Shown: in pieces, positions 12,801-27,400 of the stretch | Position numbering within the stretch: the stretch's first letter is position 1 | How the letters are laid out: the number at the start of each line of letters is the position of its first letter | Assembly: GCA_036571765.1 (NCBI GenBank) | Contig: BROE01000022.1 | Span: 7,676,575-7,740,574 of the forward strand | Length of the DNA stretch: 64,000 nt | Direction: 5' to 3' | Source of the DNA: Plecoglossus altivelis | Lineage: Eukaryota > Chordata > Actinopteri > Osmeriformes > Plecoglossidae | Program-made: the position numbers and the translations under genes | Notes under the pieces: generated by a model | Database searches by the model: none | What the model saw: only the letters and a program-made list of their open reading frames with translations | Told to the model about the DNA's origin: nothing

Positions 12801-15800
12801 TCTGTTTCAAACATAGTTTCAACTTTATACAACTTTGCTCTGACCCTGTCTAAAGACTGCATCCGCTGACACTAATTGCTATGGTTGTCCCTGTCCTTCA
12901 CTTCCTGGCACATCAGTGACAGTACATGTACCTAGGGCCAGGAACTCCCTTCAGCAGCAGACAACAACATAACACACTGTCAAACACACACCGAGAATTT
13001 GACTTGTTCACTTAAGCCTCCATTGACAACAATTGACATTCATCTTGTGTTGACTTAATTTCATACTACATTAATTTGATTGTTTTCAGTCAGTTACTCC
13101 AATCTGTGTGTTTGCTGTGTATAGCAGCCTTCAAATTAAATGAAAGTTTATGGTAATGAATACTTATTCTATTATGATTATATTTCCATGTGTGCAACTC
13201 AGTCTATCTGGTAAGAATCTTTACCAGTTATTGCAACAGATAAACTGCTATCATAAAAGATTGAAGTGCTTTGTTAACGATGCCTACACAGTTGGGAAAT
13301 GATAAGAACAAATCACAATGGCCCATTAGGGCTTATTGTTGCCCTGTTCTACTAACATCAGTGGTTTTCATGGGGAGCTTTCTATCTGTTCATACAATGA
13401 TCTGTCATGCCTGTTCCCCCAGCCTCTCTTCTCCTGCATTAAAAGCCAGTCATCCGCTATTTCTATCCAACTTCATTACTGAAATGTCATACCCAAACAA
13501 TTATATGGACTCTTTCTCACATTTCAAATAGTATCAAATCAGGGGGCTTTGTTCAGAGATTCCTGCAGTTAGCAGTTTTTTTTTGTGAGAATTCCCATGA
13601 ACCATTAACAATGGGTCAATTTCCTTTCATTCAAATGAATTTGAACGTTTCCTTTTATTCAAATGATTTGGAACGTATAATATCCCTCTTCATTTATACA
13701 TGCAATCAACCCAAACCAGTCTGGCTCCCATTAGTGATGTTGGACATCTTTAAAGCTGGACTGTGTCTGTCTGGTCTGCAGATATCCTGCTCAACTTCCG
13801 GACCACCTTTGTGAGCACATCAGGCCAGGTGGTGTACGACGCCCGCTCCATCTGCGTGCATTACGTCTCTACCTGGCTGTTTGTGGACCTGATCGCTGCC
13901 CTGCCCTTCGACCTCCTCTTCGCTTTCAACGTCAGCGTGGTGAGTAGAGCCGGCGCGGTCATCGCGCGCAGACACGCCCGCCCGCACACCCGCACGCCGT
14001 GCGGCTACACATGCTGTTTGCCTGATGACGGGTGTTCGTGTGGGTGTGATCGCACGCGTGCGTGTGTGTCGGCGTGTGGGCGCACGCGTGCGTGTCTGGC
14101 TGTTTGCGCGTGTCGTCCTGCAGTACTTTGGGGTGCACCTGCTGAAGACAGTGCGTCTGCTGCGGCTGCTGCGCTTGCTGCAGAAGCTGGAGCGCTACTC
14201 CCAGTACAGCGCCGTGGTGCTGACTCTGCTCATGTCCACCTTCGCCCTCATCGCTCACTGGATGGCCTGCGTCTGGTACTTCATCGGGCGGACCGAGATA
14301 GAGAGCACCGTGCCTGGGACCTGGGACATTGGTAAGTGCCCATGCTCACTGCTGGTGCACTGCAGTATGAGCACATAGGAGCTCTTCTCATAATCCCCCG
14401 ACTATCTCTCTCCGTCACACACACACACACTCGCTAACAGCTTTTTGGGTGGCAGGTTGCTTTTTATTGATCAACCACCATTAGGAGATACATTGATTCG
14501 TGACAAAATATTGATTCGAGCCACCCATTATTTGGGCAAACACTGATTACAATCAATAGTTCTGCTGCAAGGCAGATCGTCGGTGGAAAAGACAGGGAAG
14601 ATCAGGGAGAGATCGGGTCTGTCGATGTCCCACCAGCCAGATATCTAGCGGGCTCTGCACATCCAACATCTGTCCAACCAAGCTCCAGGGTCGCTCGTTC
14701 CCCGTCATGTGACTGAAGGGGCTGCCTGCAGCATGTTTATGGATGGACTCTGTTATGGGAAAACAGCTAACAGCACCGTGTCTGCAGATAAAAGACCTCA
14801 GAGCGTTGATACAAGGCCATGTAGCTCTTGGTTTGTGTGTGCGTGTGTGCGTTTGTGTGTGTTTGTCTGGGTACCGCTGAGACGTGTTGTGTGCAGAAGC
14901 ATCAATAATTCAAGGCCGGAGGAGAGGGAGGGATGCCTCCCTCTGAGCTGAGGTTCAGCTCTCTCTGTCCGCCCTGAGTTCTGTTCCAGCCGTAGACCAG
15001 ACAGACACACATACGCGCACGTATTTACTCCACCTGCCCTCCGCTGTCTGTTGCAGTGCTGGCCCACCTCTGTTGTGGAGGTTTTGAGTGGTCTGAGACA
15101 AAGATATCTTTGAGTGTCACTTCAAAGGCTGGCAATGCAGGAGAACAGCCTGTGCTCTCCCTCCCAGCCAGAGATGGAGTGATTGACAGGCGGAGAGATT
15201 GAGAGAGACACCTGCCTTGCCCTCCTCCTCTTCCTCCCCAAGCCAGCAGATCTGCTGGGATTTAGATTTCTTTGCAAGATGGCTGCCTGTCTGCAGTCTG
15301 CCGCCAGAATGGTGTATTCAAATCCACTTCAGATCCTTGGGAACTCAAAGGCAAATCAAGATTTAGCGACATAATGCTTTTCAAGCGCAGTTTCGGCTGC
15401 CTTTGAGATGGTGGTAGAAAGGGATTGGGCGAATAGTATATAATAGTGATTGTCTTGGCTGTAGGACATGGTGCTGGATTGGGCTGGGTTGGAAAGTGAA
15501 ACGAAAGTTGGTCGGACTACTTTTAGCAGCTTGAACGTAGAAGAATGGATTGTGTTCAGGACCAAGGACAGAGGCAAGTAGCGAGTCAGCCTGAAATGAA
15601 CTTCAGCACCACGGACAGCGGAAGGCTTCCATCTGGCTGTGCGCAACTGTTGCTGTTAGCTCTGCCCAGATATTATAGTCGAGGGAGTTCGGATGGTGTT
15701 CTACTCTACACGTAAATGAGTTGAGCATAAACAAAACAACTAAAACTCTGGCATTATACCTCAAAACAGCCCTCCTGAGGGTTTACTGTGCAGGTGCACG

Positions 15801-16120
15801 CACAAACAATCCCACGCCTGTAAACAAATACATTCAGCTGCAGCTGCATGCCAAAAAGCTCAATCACACACACATGCACATTCACACACACACACATTAC
15901 TCCTCTGGTACACATGTTCTAAGATGGCTAATGTAGATGACAGAGCATCGAGCTAATTAGGCGTCTGGCAGTGTGTCACCCCCCAAATGATGCTTGTGAT
16001 GCCTGAAGGCTGATTTGAGGTTCTCTGTGTCTCTCTCTAGTCTGGCTCAGCAATAACAGCTTTGTCTCATTGACAATTTTTTCCCCTTTCTGTGTTTCAT
16101 CACCCTCCCAACTTCCTTTT

Positions 16121-16181
<61 letters not shown>

Positions 16182-17124
16182 TTCAGGATGGCTACATGAG
16201 CTGGCCAAGCGTCTAGGTACTCCCTACACCCTGTCCCCTCTGGCCACAACGCCCTCTTATTCTCTGAACCCGGCGACTGTTGACTCGCTCCACACCAACA
16301 GCAGCCAATGGAACATGTCGACCTCCGAGTCCGCCGGGAGAGACTTGTGGAACTCCAGCCAATGGAACGGGACCGGGGCTGGAGCTGTGGGCGGGACGGG
16401 GTCTGGTTCGGGGGTGGGAGGGATGGGTCAAGGTGGGGGCTTGCTGGGGGGTGGGCCATCTGTACGGAGCTCCTACGTGACGTCCCTGTACTTTGCCCTG
16501 AGCAGTCTGACCAGCGTGGGTTTTGGCAACGTGTCTGCCAATACGGACTCAGAAAAGATCTTCTCCATCTGCACCATGCTTATAGGAGGTGGGTAGGAGC
16601 TAGAGACGTCTGTCTGACTCTGTCTTCCTCTCTCTCATCTGGCCTCGCTCTCCCTCTCCCGCTCCCTCTCTCTCTCACGTTGTCTCTTCCTCGCTCTCTC
16701 ACTCTGACTCGCTCACTCTCTCTCTATCCCTCCAGTATGGAAAGATGTGGGGGTGTACGTTAAGTACTTCCTCTGAGGGTATGTTTCCTCTCAGCTTGGA
16801 GTGGCCTAAATATTCACTTAACTCATTAACTGGTGCCAGCCCCCACGAGGACTTGACTAGATGAAAACAGCAGCACACACTTTGTCCTCCTCCCACACCC
16901 TCTTCCGTACATCCCCCCTTTTCCCCGCAGTTTGGGAAACGCGCACACACGCACGCGTATGCCAGATACACCCACTCGCACAGACACCGACAAAGAGCAG
17001 GATTTGCTCTGTAGTACTGCTCGTTTCTGTGCAGATCGATTCCTGTCCCGTAGAAATAACTGACCACTGTTGCTCTGTAGTTGTACTTTTGTAGAATTTC
17101 CTGCCTGTCGTTTGAACCATGCAA

Positions 17125-17177
<53 letters not shown>

Positions 17178-20100
17178 AGTTGAGAGAAGTCGTGTGGAAG
17201 AGTGCGACAGCTTTCCATTTGTCCAGTGGGGTCTGTCCTCAGCCAGGGTGTCTCAGGAAAGGTCTGCTTCGTGAGGGAGGGATTGGCTGATTTCACTGCA
17301 GTGTGTTCTGGGGCAGGAGGAAAATCTCAGCCCTGAGTGATTCTCCTAGCGGAGCTGAACAAGGCCACTCACACACAGGGACACGCAGGGACACACACGG
17401 GGACACACAGGGACACATCCACTCACGCACATATGAGCAAAGCATACATTCACACACAGAACGTTTCTCTCCCTCCCTTGATGCACACATGCGCACATTC
17501 ACGCACGCACGCACTTGCCACCGCATACTATGCCATTACTGTCGCAGCCAGCTGACAGGTGCAAAACCGCCCACAGACACCACCCCATCCACCCCATGGG
17601 TCCCCGCATACACACACACTTACTACTCCGGCTGTTAGACACAGGCATTATAGGACCAAAGACACACAAAAAAGCAAACACACTGTACATGCGCAGACAC
17701 ACACAAGCCATTCCACATCCCAGCACACACTCGGAGTCACTCAGTATACAGAAGTCTAACCTCTGAAGGGGCCTGAGGGTGATCCGTGCTGATGACCCGG
17801 GAGAATGAACCAGTCTGGAACAGAGCCAGGGAATAAGCACACTGCTTAGCCAACACTTCTGCTCTCACACAGCCACGAACTCACGAGAACGCTGAGGATG
17901 GTGGTACGCAGCTTCTTTCTGAAGCTAAGAGGACAACTGAAACAGACCGCTGAAGAAAGGAGCGAGAAAAAAGAGAGAGAGTGAAAAAGCAAGAGAGTGA
18001 CTGAGTGAGGAGGATTGAGTGATTGAGGGGGTAGAGAAGTATTCTAGGAACTAACCTCCTCTGGGTTGAAAAGATCTGACAGCTAACGATCCACATCTCT
18101 CTCCCTCACACACTCCCCCAGACACCCTTGTTTGGTCCCTTCAAACTCACACACACGCGCACACACACACGCACACACACATTCACACACTTCCCCAGTT
18201 CCATCAGCTCAGTGGTGGGTCCGTACCCCAGTGGAAGCACAGGCAGAGGGGAGCCTGTGTAGATCAGATCACTGTCAGACTGGAGCCTCCTCTCTCTCCT
18301 CCCAGCAGGAGCTGTCAGACCTAGAGGGGGATATGGGGGAAGGGGGGGGGGGGTTGTCAGAGAGCGTGAGAGAAAGAGTTGGAGGACGTGGCGGCTGTAT
18401 GGATTGCGGTGTGTATATATGATTATATATGTTCCTGTCAAAGTACTTGGTCCACACATACTGAACACACAGACACACACACATGTATGCCCTCTGGCTT
18501 TCTGTCAGGTTCTTTTTCTGACAAACACACCGTCTCTAAACCCCCCTTTCCCGTGTCGTCCGGCCCCAGCCTTGATGCATGCGGTGGTGTTCGGGAACGT
18601 GACGGCCATCATCCAGAGGATGTACTCGCGGCGCTCCCTCTACCACACGCGCACCAAGGACCTGAAGGACTTCATCAGGGTGCACCGTCTGCCCAAGGCC
18701 CTGGAGCAGCGCATGCTCGAGTGTTTCCAGACCACCTGGTCGGTCAACAACGGGATCGACGTCAATGAGGTGAGCGGCGCTGTCACAACACACCGTGTAT
18801 TGACCTCACCACCCGCCTCACACCAGACACTTGGCCACCCGTCTCACACCAGACACTCGGACACCTGCCGGGAACTGCCTGCCTCTTCTGTTCTGCACAT
18901 TCATCTGGATCTCCCTCCTTAGCCTCTTCTGTTTCTAGCTGTTTTTCTCTTCCTCTTTCTCCCTCACCTGCCTCACGTGCTGGTTCGTTGTTCTTGTTGT
19001 CTCTGTGCTTTCAGCCCTGATATTTCCTCTCTCGACCTTGACTTCATCGATTTCATCATGTCATTTCCTAGCTCTTCCTGCTTTGACCGTCGATAGTGCT
19101 CCCTTTCATCTGCCATCCAGCTCCCTCTCAAGAAAACTCTCTCGTCCGACTTCTACGCAACAGTGCGCACTCCCGCACCCAAACTTTAGCTTTCATCCTG
19201 ATCTCAGTCTCTCATCTCTCCCTCTGGCCTCCTCTCACCCCTCTCACCTCGCCCTCCGTAGCTGCTGAAGGACTTCCCGGATGAGCTGAGGGCAGACATC
19301 GCCATGCACCTGAACAAAGAGCTGCTGCAGCTGCCCCTGTTTGAGTCTGCCAGCAGGGGGTGCCTGCGCTCGCTGTCCCTCATCATCAAGACATCCTTCT
19401 GCGCCCCCGGAGAGTTCCTCATCCGCCAGGGAGACGCCCTGCAGGCCATCTACTTTGTCTGCTCTGGGTCCATGGAGGTCCTCAAGGACAACACTGTCCT
19501 GGCCATACTGGGTAGGTTTCTACCAGGGGTGGAACAATAGGTTGTGGCCGAAAATATCGCAATGCAAACATGTTTTCAAGATGCGTATTAGAGTTATGGC
19601 AATATTCTAACGAAACAACATCGGTTGTATCCTTTTGATTGAGCTACCTGTATGTGTCCTACTCTGCGCCTGCATTACGTGTGCATTCACGGAAATGGCT
19701 TTAACCAAGTTACTGCATGTGAAACAGTGAAGTGCAATCTGTATGTAAAACATAGAAAGTGATTGAAATGTGTTTGAAAAGATGTCATTTTTTTCTAAAC
19801 ATCATGATATGTATCGTATCGGGAACCTAATATCGCGACATGTATCGAATTGTGACATGGGTGTATTGGTACACCCTTCGTTTCTACAGCAGTACCAGCA
19901 GGTCTCTACAACAACACTGCACCACCACAACACTGCAATTATTGTAATCTCATTATGTACACAAGGGTTCAACAAAGCTTGACCTCAATCAGACTATTCA
20001 CACGCCCAGTTAACCCTGATAACACCAGTCAGTCATGCAAAGAGAGAAGCTGGTGACCCCGTAGTCTTCTCAATAAATGCCTGAGCTGTCCTCGCGATGG

Positions 20101-21375
20101 ATGGACTCGTGTATAATGCACCATCTAGTTAAAGCTCAGAACAAATTCTATGGTGCTTGGCTGCTGCTTTTAATGAATAATCAAATCTGCATTTGATGAG
20201 GTCACCAGTAAGCCTGAACATTTAGACAAGCCTGCGTAATGATGCGAAAGCATAACCTTAACCTATAACGCACATGCACAATAGCGTACACGCACACATG
20301 GCTTCAGATACACGCTCACAAAGGCCTACACCCACCCACAGATGTGGGTGTATGTGACTGCGGATCATTTGTCAGTAGAGTGGCCACCGTCAAGTCAATT
20401 TCACAGAGCAGAGATTCCTCTTAGACACAGTGGCAGGAGACATCAGGGAAAAGGCAGGGAGAAGACGGCATGAACGGCAGCTTTGACACGCTTTTTCTGG
20501 CGTTCCCTGCCGATATCCCCCCTCCCTCACATACACACTTTTTCTCTCTCCTCTTTTCCTAACTTTCCCTCACTCTTAATCTCTCTCTCATTTGCTCGAC
20601 CTCACACACACACACACATGCGCACGCACACGCACACACACACACACACACACATATGTAGACACACACAAACACCCAGTCATACTGCGTTTCAGCCTAT
20701 TTAGCCAGTGAATTATGCAGAGTAATCCTGCTATCTGGTGTGAAGAGCCTCCCTTCCCTATAGGCTAATTCCCATATCTTACCGCACACGGTGTCTTTTG
20801 CTCACCGCTCCTCTATACAGCCAGAAATCCAGCCAGACAGCCAGACAGACAGCCCGCAGCAGCGAAGCATCTGTCTAGCACATGTACCTCACCACAGGAC
20901 CGTCCTTCCATCACCGGAACGCGTCTCATCGGAGATTGATAGTTCAACTGTATTCCTCCCTTCTGACACCTGAAACCAACCCACAGCAGGGAACCCTGCA
21001 AGGAACCCAACCTGCAGATAGCAAGATGTGTGTGTGTGGTCAAAGTGTGTCTTATTCATGTGTGAATGTGTGTTAGTGTATTAGTATTATACTACACTGT
21101 ATACGTGTGCATTGTGTTGTGCATCTCACGAGTGGGGGGTGTGTGAAGCTGTTTGTGTTTACGTATGCATGCCACGACATGCGAAGACTGGCCCTGTATG
21201 TCGGTGCGTGAGCCTGGCTCCATGCTTGGAATGGCTCTCCATGCAGCACAGGGACGGGAGATAAGCTCGGTCACAATCTCAGAGGGTCTTTTGATTGCAG
21301 CCACATATGTAGTGGAGGCACGTACTGAAAGCCCTACATTATTCAACTGGGTGGATCCATAAGAGGAGAAGAGAA

Positions 21376-21414
<39 letters not shown>

Positions 21415-24400
21415 TTGCATATTCTAGAAAGAGGGACTAGAGGGATTTTGAGGTTTGTTCATGTGTGTTTGAGTGTGTTTGTGTCTGTGTGTGGAGCATA
21501 CCTGTGTGTGTGTGTGTGTGCCCCTGCAGGCTAGGGGCTGTGACTAGGCTGGGCCTGGGTGGGCCTGGGTTGGCACACGGCACAGCCATGCTCTCTGCTT
21601 CCAAGGCAGCTCCTACATCAGTCCCCAGAAAACAACACGTCTTATTTCTTCTGTTAAATCGGCCTTTTTTGTTTTATTTCTCATGTCTAATGAGCATGAT
21701 TACCGTTCCTCTCCTACCCCTCGTACATAGATTTACATGTCAGGCCTTTTAAAGGTCATCGGGGGATGAATTTATGACCTGCGTGGCTGTATCCATCAGC
21801 ACAATGTTTGTGTGTGTTTCTTTTTTTTGTGGTTGTGTATGCGTGTGTGCGCGCGCGCGTGTGTGAGTGAGTGTGTGCATATGCACGTGTTTTTGTAGTC
21901 AGCCATTATCTGCGAAATCCCTGCCCTCCCAGTCCTCTAATCACGTCACACATCAGTGAGCAGGCGAACCCCAAGGCTGGTTAATCAAAATGAATAATAG
22001 ATGCATTTTGCATTATTTAAAATCTTTGATTATTAATACTGGTATGGAACACAAGCATACCACTGGAGGCATGCCTGGAAGATTGAAGGAAGGCAGGGGT
22101 GAACCTCACTTCCTGCTGGACAGGAAACGTGTCATCTAATAATAAGAAGAAGAATTTGATCACTATGCTCTTTTATTCGTACACAGAATGCAATGCTGTA
22201 CATTAAAGTGCAGTCAAAACAGAATAAAACCGATCAATAAAACCGTGGAAGGGAAAAACCCACGGTGAGAAGACAGACTGGTATTACGAAACGAAACATG
22301 ATCGTAAATAACTGAAGTTAAGCTTAAAGAAGTATTGTGTTTAAATAAGTGTGTTTTAAGAAGTATCCTAAAGGTATTAAGGGTTTATGTCTCTGATATT
22401 TCCTGATACAGTGTTCCAAAGCTTCAAGCTGACTCACCACGTCACTTAGGGTTACTTTTGGTATCGCTAAGGTTACTAACCACTGAAAGACAATCGACTG
22501 CGAACGAAGCTGTTTTGTGTTTAAAAACAAGGATTGGTTGGAAATGTTCAACGCGGTTTCTTTTCACCCATGAAAGCAGATCTTTCCGTACCCTGATCAT
22601 CTCACTTCAGACGTGTTTCCGTTTCCAAAGCCTGCATTGACCTTCTTCACTGGCCATCTTCAATCGCACGAACACACGAACACAGATCCACAGGACATTA
22701 TAGCGTTCCTTTGACTTCAGAGTGTTAACAGGTACCACAGCGCTTGGGAAAGCAAAGCTGACATCCTCTGTTACGTGTTTCTCCGTTTATTCAAAGCTCT
22801 GAAAGAAACGAAAAGATGGATGCTCCGCGTTCCAGCCCCTGTGTATTACCTGCTGGCGGTGGAAGGTTCTAGACACTGTCAGAAGGCCAGGAGAGGCGAG
22901 AACAAGGCTTTTTGGCCTAATCAAAATGACATCAAATGATTCGCCTCTGTGTAATGGTTCTATCATGCTTTTGATAAAGGATTTACTCACACAGTATTGC
23001 AGTGCAGCAATCTCTGTGCTGCTGAGAAAAGCTAGGCTGGGGGCTAAAAAGGGAGGGTCCAAAAATGGGGGGGGGGGAGAAGTCCAGAGAAATGAGCAGA
23101 GATGGAGAGATGTGGAAAGGCAGCATGGGAAAGAGATAGGAGAGACGGGGGGCTGGAGACATGGATGAGATAAAGAGCTTGCCGCTCGCACAAGGTACGT
23201 GTGTTGAAGGGGGGTGAACACGGGATGCGACAGTAGAGTGTGAAATGGAAGTTGTTGTACGCGTCGTGTCTCCTCTTCTCCGTCCATCTGTTCCCCCTTT
23301 CACTGGCTTCAACGCGCACCGCGCGTCACTCCCCCTCTCTCTCTCCCCGCAACACGACTAGTTCAGAGGTGAACCTTGGTCGTCTCTGAGCCTGCACCGC
23401 TACCGCACGAACGTCCGTGAGGTGACCATCTGATTGCGCGCCAGCATGTTTTTTTTGCGACATGCGATCGCCCGACACGAACGCCGTAACCCCTTCCCAG
23501 TGTCTAGCGAGCGTCCTTTCATGCTCGACGGAACGAACGAGCGAGGTTCCTAGTAGCGTCCTCCCACACCTCCTCTCTGATCTCCCTCGTCTGAAATGGA
23601 AATAACCGGAAAGGGGTCTCTCACGCCAACGTTCTGCGGTCACTTCAAAGAGACTGACATCCGTGTGGTTGTGTGCGTGTGCCGTCTCCCACAGGCAAAG
23701 GGGACCTGATTGGCTCGGACTCCCTGACCAAAGAGCAGGTGATCAAGACCAACGCCAACGTCAAAGCCCTGACCTACTGCGACCTGCAGTACATCAGCCT
23801 GAAGGGTTTGCGCGAGGTGCTACGCCTCTACCCTGAGTACGCCCAGAAGTTCATCAGCGAGATCCAACACGACCTAACCTACAACCTGAGAGAGGGCCAC
23901 GGGGCTGATGTAAGTCACTCCACGCACACTAAACATTGAGGACACCTGCACATGCCCAGCGAGGTGTAATCTTCCTCTCAGCCAATGGCAACACTAATTA
24001 CATGAATTCATAACAAGCAGTCTGCACCTGTACTCTGTTTATTCAATACAGAACACCGAGTGAATATGGAAAGTTGAGTGTATTTACTTGTGCGTATGTG
24101 TGCTTGGGGCGGGGCCTTGTGTGGGCAATCGAAACCAGTCAAAGACGGCGCAGAGAGAATCTCAGAGAGCTGGTCCGTATCTGGAGTCACCTTCAGAATA
24201 CACATGCACTGTTTGCATAATCACACATGTCCTCCGATGTTCCCTCCCTGCTCCGTCCCTCCCCTACGCACGCATGTACACACACACACACACGTGCACA
24301 AAGGCTACAGCAGAGTCTAACATAGAGGGACAGAAATAGCTCCGCTGCTGTTTGGAGCATAGCCTGTTGCTAAGAATAGCATCGGAGAGGCAGGGTCTCT

Positions 24401-27400
24401 CCCTGACTGGCTGTATCCCCTGCGGTCTCTGCTAAGATTGGATCCTGTAGGATAAAAATAGCTTGGCAGGGGGCGGGGGAGGAGGGAGGAGAGAAAAGGA
24501 AGGGGGGGAGGAGAGGAAAGCTGTGCGAGATGGAGATCTCTCGCCCCTCTCTCTCTCTCTGCGGTGCTGCTTGCTTCTTCAGGACACGGCACACAGAGAG
24601 CGATGTGTGTGTGTGCGTGCGTGCGCGTGCGTGTGTGTTTTGATCCTTGGATTTAGCATTCAAAGAGCATACAGAGCCATGGGTGGTATCTATTGTCCAA
24701 ATGTAAGTCTTTGCAGCAGAATTCCTGCCAAAATGTGAATGCAGCAGGAGGAGGAGGCAGAGAGGGAGAGAGGCAGAGAAGTGGCAGATTAGCGAGCGGT
24801 AAACTGAGGAAGACCCTAAAGCCTCTTCTCGTTTTCAGCAAAGCGTTTGTGCCGGAATGAGTACACAGGACGACGCAACAGAGCATACCGAGACATCTGG
24901 GAGAAACGGAGAAGTGTGAGGAAGAGGGAGGGAGGGAGGTAGGGAGGCAGGGGGAGAGAGACTGAGGGAGAGAGAGGGAGACAGGGTAGAGGGAGAGAGA
25001 GAGAGAAAGAGGGAGAGAGAGGGAGAGACAATGTGCAGATAGAGGAATAAAGAATGAGTCTCTGCGTGCTGGCTGATTGTCTTCCTCTTGACTGACGGGT
25101 TCTCAAGGAACATCAACAACCACCAACACAGCGCAGTGTTCCAGGGCCACCACTCAGCTCGGAGCACACTGCATCCCTGCAGAGTGGCTAAGGCCTGGCA
25201 CATTGTGTACGCCCTGTCTAGTCTGGTGGATTCTGACTGCGAAGCAACGCAACAACACCCCAGCAGTATTCTTGTGTGGGAGTGCACCTGGTTTGAAAGA
25301 CGAACTAGTACACTCACAAAGAAATACAACATTCAAGGCGATCGTCAAATACAGCGGAATAAACATGACTATAGTTACAGATCCAGGCTTGTTCTTCCGT
25401 AGGTCTCCCTAACCATATTCACCCACAGAATACACACGAATATGCTCATTCACCAATACAGTCCTGCAAACTTGCAGTCAAAAATGTCTTGACACGGCAA
25501 GCATGCATGACATTCACAGAATATGCGAATGTGTGAAGCTCACACGCACACTGTACACCCGGTCGCACACACTGTTCACACACTCTCAAACCGTACACAC
25601 ACACGCGCGCGCTCACACACAAAGCAGCACGTGCGAACACACCCCTGTCCTCTGCATGGAGTAGCAGCCGCCTTGCTTGTCTTGAGGGCAGGGAGCTAAG
25701 ATTAGAAATTCAGAGCTAAAAATACCTTCAATTTTCTGAAGGAGGAGAAAAGCGGGGGAGCGCTGCGCAGGGGGCGAAAAATCAGAGGAGAGAGGGGAAA
25801 AAGTGCGGCGCGCTAGCTTGGGGAAGTATCGAATATAATCCTTACAGTCAAACGTAACCTGCCTAAAGCCTGTAACACATCGCAAGGGTCAGTCTTTCTT
25901 CGATTGTGTCGAAGTAGACGCGCACTCGATAGGCTGTAAACACCGGGGGACGCGTACAAACGTACACCTATAGACAAGCCCTGGCTGTGACCACGTGACT
26001 TCAACTGCCACTTGTCAGAAAGGACCGAAATAAACACCTGGTTTTCTCTACCGATCCCTTTGTCGTTTTCCTTCCTCTGGCTGCACATCCCTCCTCCTTG
26101 CCCTCAGCTGTGTACACAAACCAGAGACCTTTTGTTCTGTATGTGTGCTCTTTATCTCCTCTGCTGGGTGGATTAAACAAGGGCTTTAGCACCTGCTGCA
26201 TCGCCCCCAGTCTTGTACTTGCTAATTCCTGCTTTGTGATAAATTCCTTCTTTTTCTTTTCTGGAGCTCTTTAAGCCAGTCTTAGGAATGTCCTTAATTA
26301 TTAATTCGAGAACAGAGTTGACAAGGGGTTGGCATGGGGCTGGTGTTCTTTGTGGACGTACAGGATGTACTAAGAGGATTTGGGTTCTATTGTGTGTGTC
26401 TGCCTCCTACTGGTACTCATGTGTTACTAACCTGACGGTAATAGCATGCCATGTCCTGGCTTCAACGGCAGCTCTCTTTTGTCATGATCTCTCATTCCGT
26501 CTCACCCCCTCATCCTCCCCTCTCCCCCCCCCCCCCCCCCCCCCCCACCCTCCCCCCTCCAGGTGGACTGGGAGAGTAATGGCGGCTTGGTAAAGAAGCT
26601 TCCCTCTATCAAGGAGGACGAGGAAGGGGATGAGGAGCAGAGCTCGGTGTCCCTAGCTCCCCGCTCCCCGCTGCGCCTGACCAGGGGTCTGAACTCGCCC
26701 CTGCGCTCCCCCCTCCTGGCCCCCCGTCCCTTCCGCCCCCCCTCCGAACACACCCGGCCCTCCACCCTGCAGATCCCAGTGGTCAGTTTCTGCAGCGCCC
26801 CCCCCGAACTGAGCCCCAGGTAGGACATGCCGCTCACCACACACACGCTCATGCACACCTGCTTGAATTCTTAGAATACACATGCATGAGCTGATCCCAG
26901 GAAAGAGAGAGAGCTTAAAAGTGAGCTTAGTGAAATTCAGAGTGTGTCTGTGTGTGTGTATGTGTGTGGGTTTGTGTGTTTGTGTGTGTGTGTGAGTGTG
27001 TGTATGTGTGTGTGTGTGTGTGTGTGTTTGTGCGTGCGTCGCCCTGGTGGACGCCCAGGTGAATCCCCTGGTGGCCAAACAAAGGCACTGCACATGTCAT
27101 GATTCACACCCAGAGGGGAATCAGGCTGCTATGGCAACTAGATGACAATAGCACAAATGGGTCCTGTGGGGAAGGTGTGCATTCTCGTTCGGCACAGGGT
27201 TTAGTCGCGGGGGGGGGGGTAGGGGGCGAGGGCTATTGCTGTTCGGAACAACACCTGGGTTTCAGAGGTAACGGCAGGTCACCCCGCAGCAGGAGCTCAG
27301 CACCACATATCTGTGTTCTCTGCAGACGGTCGCATTCCATTTGTGCCCTCTGTTTTTCCCCCTTAGATTTGTAGATGGGATCGAGACAGAGATCAATGCC

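Noticed and set aside
22324..22551. 75-codon minus-strand frame in kcnh3 intron 10
   Set aside because: No recognisable domain and no splice-site context; length is within chance expectation.
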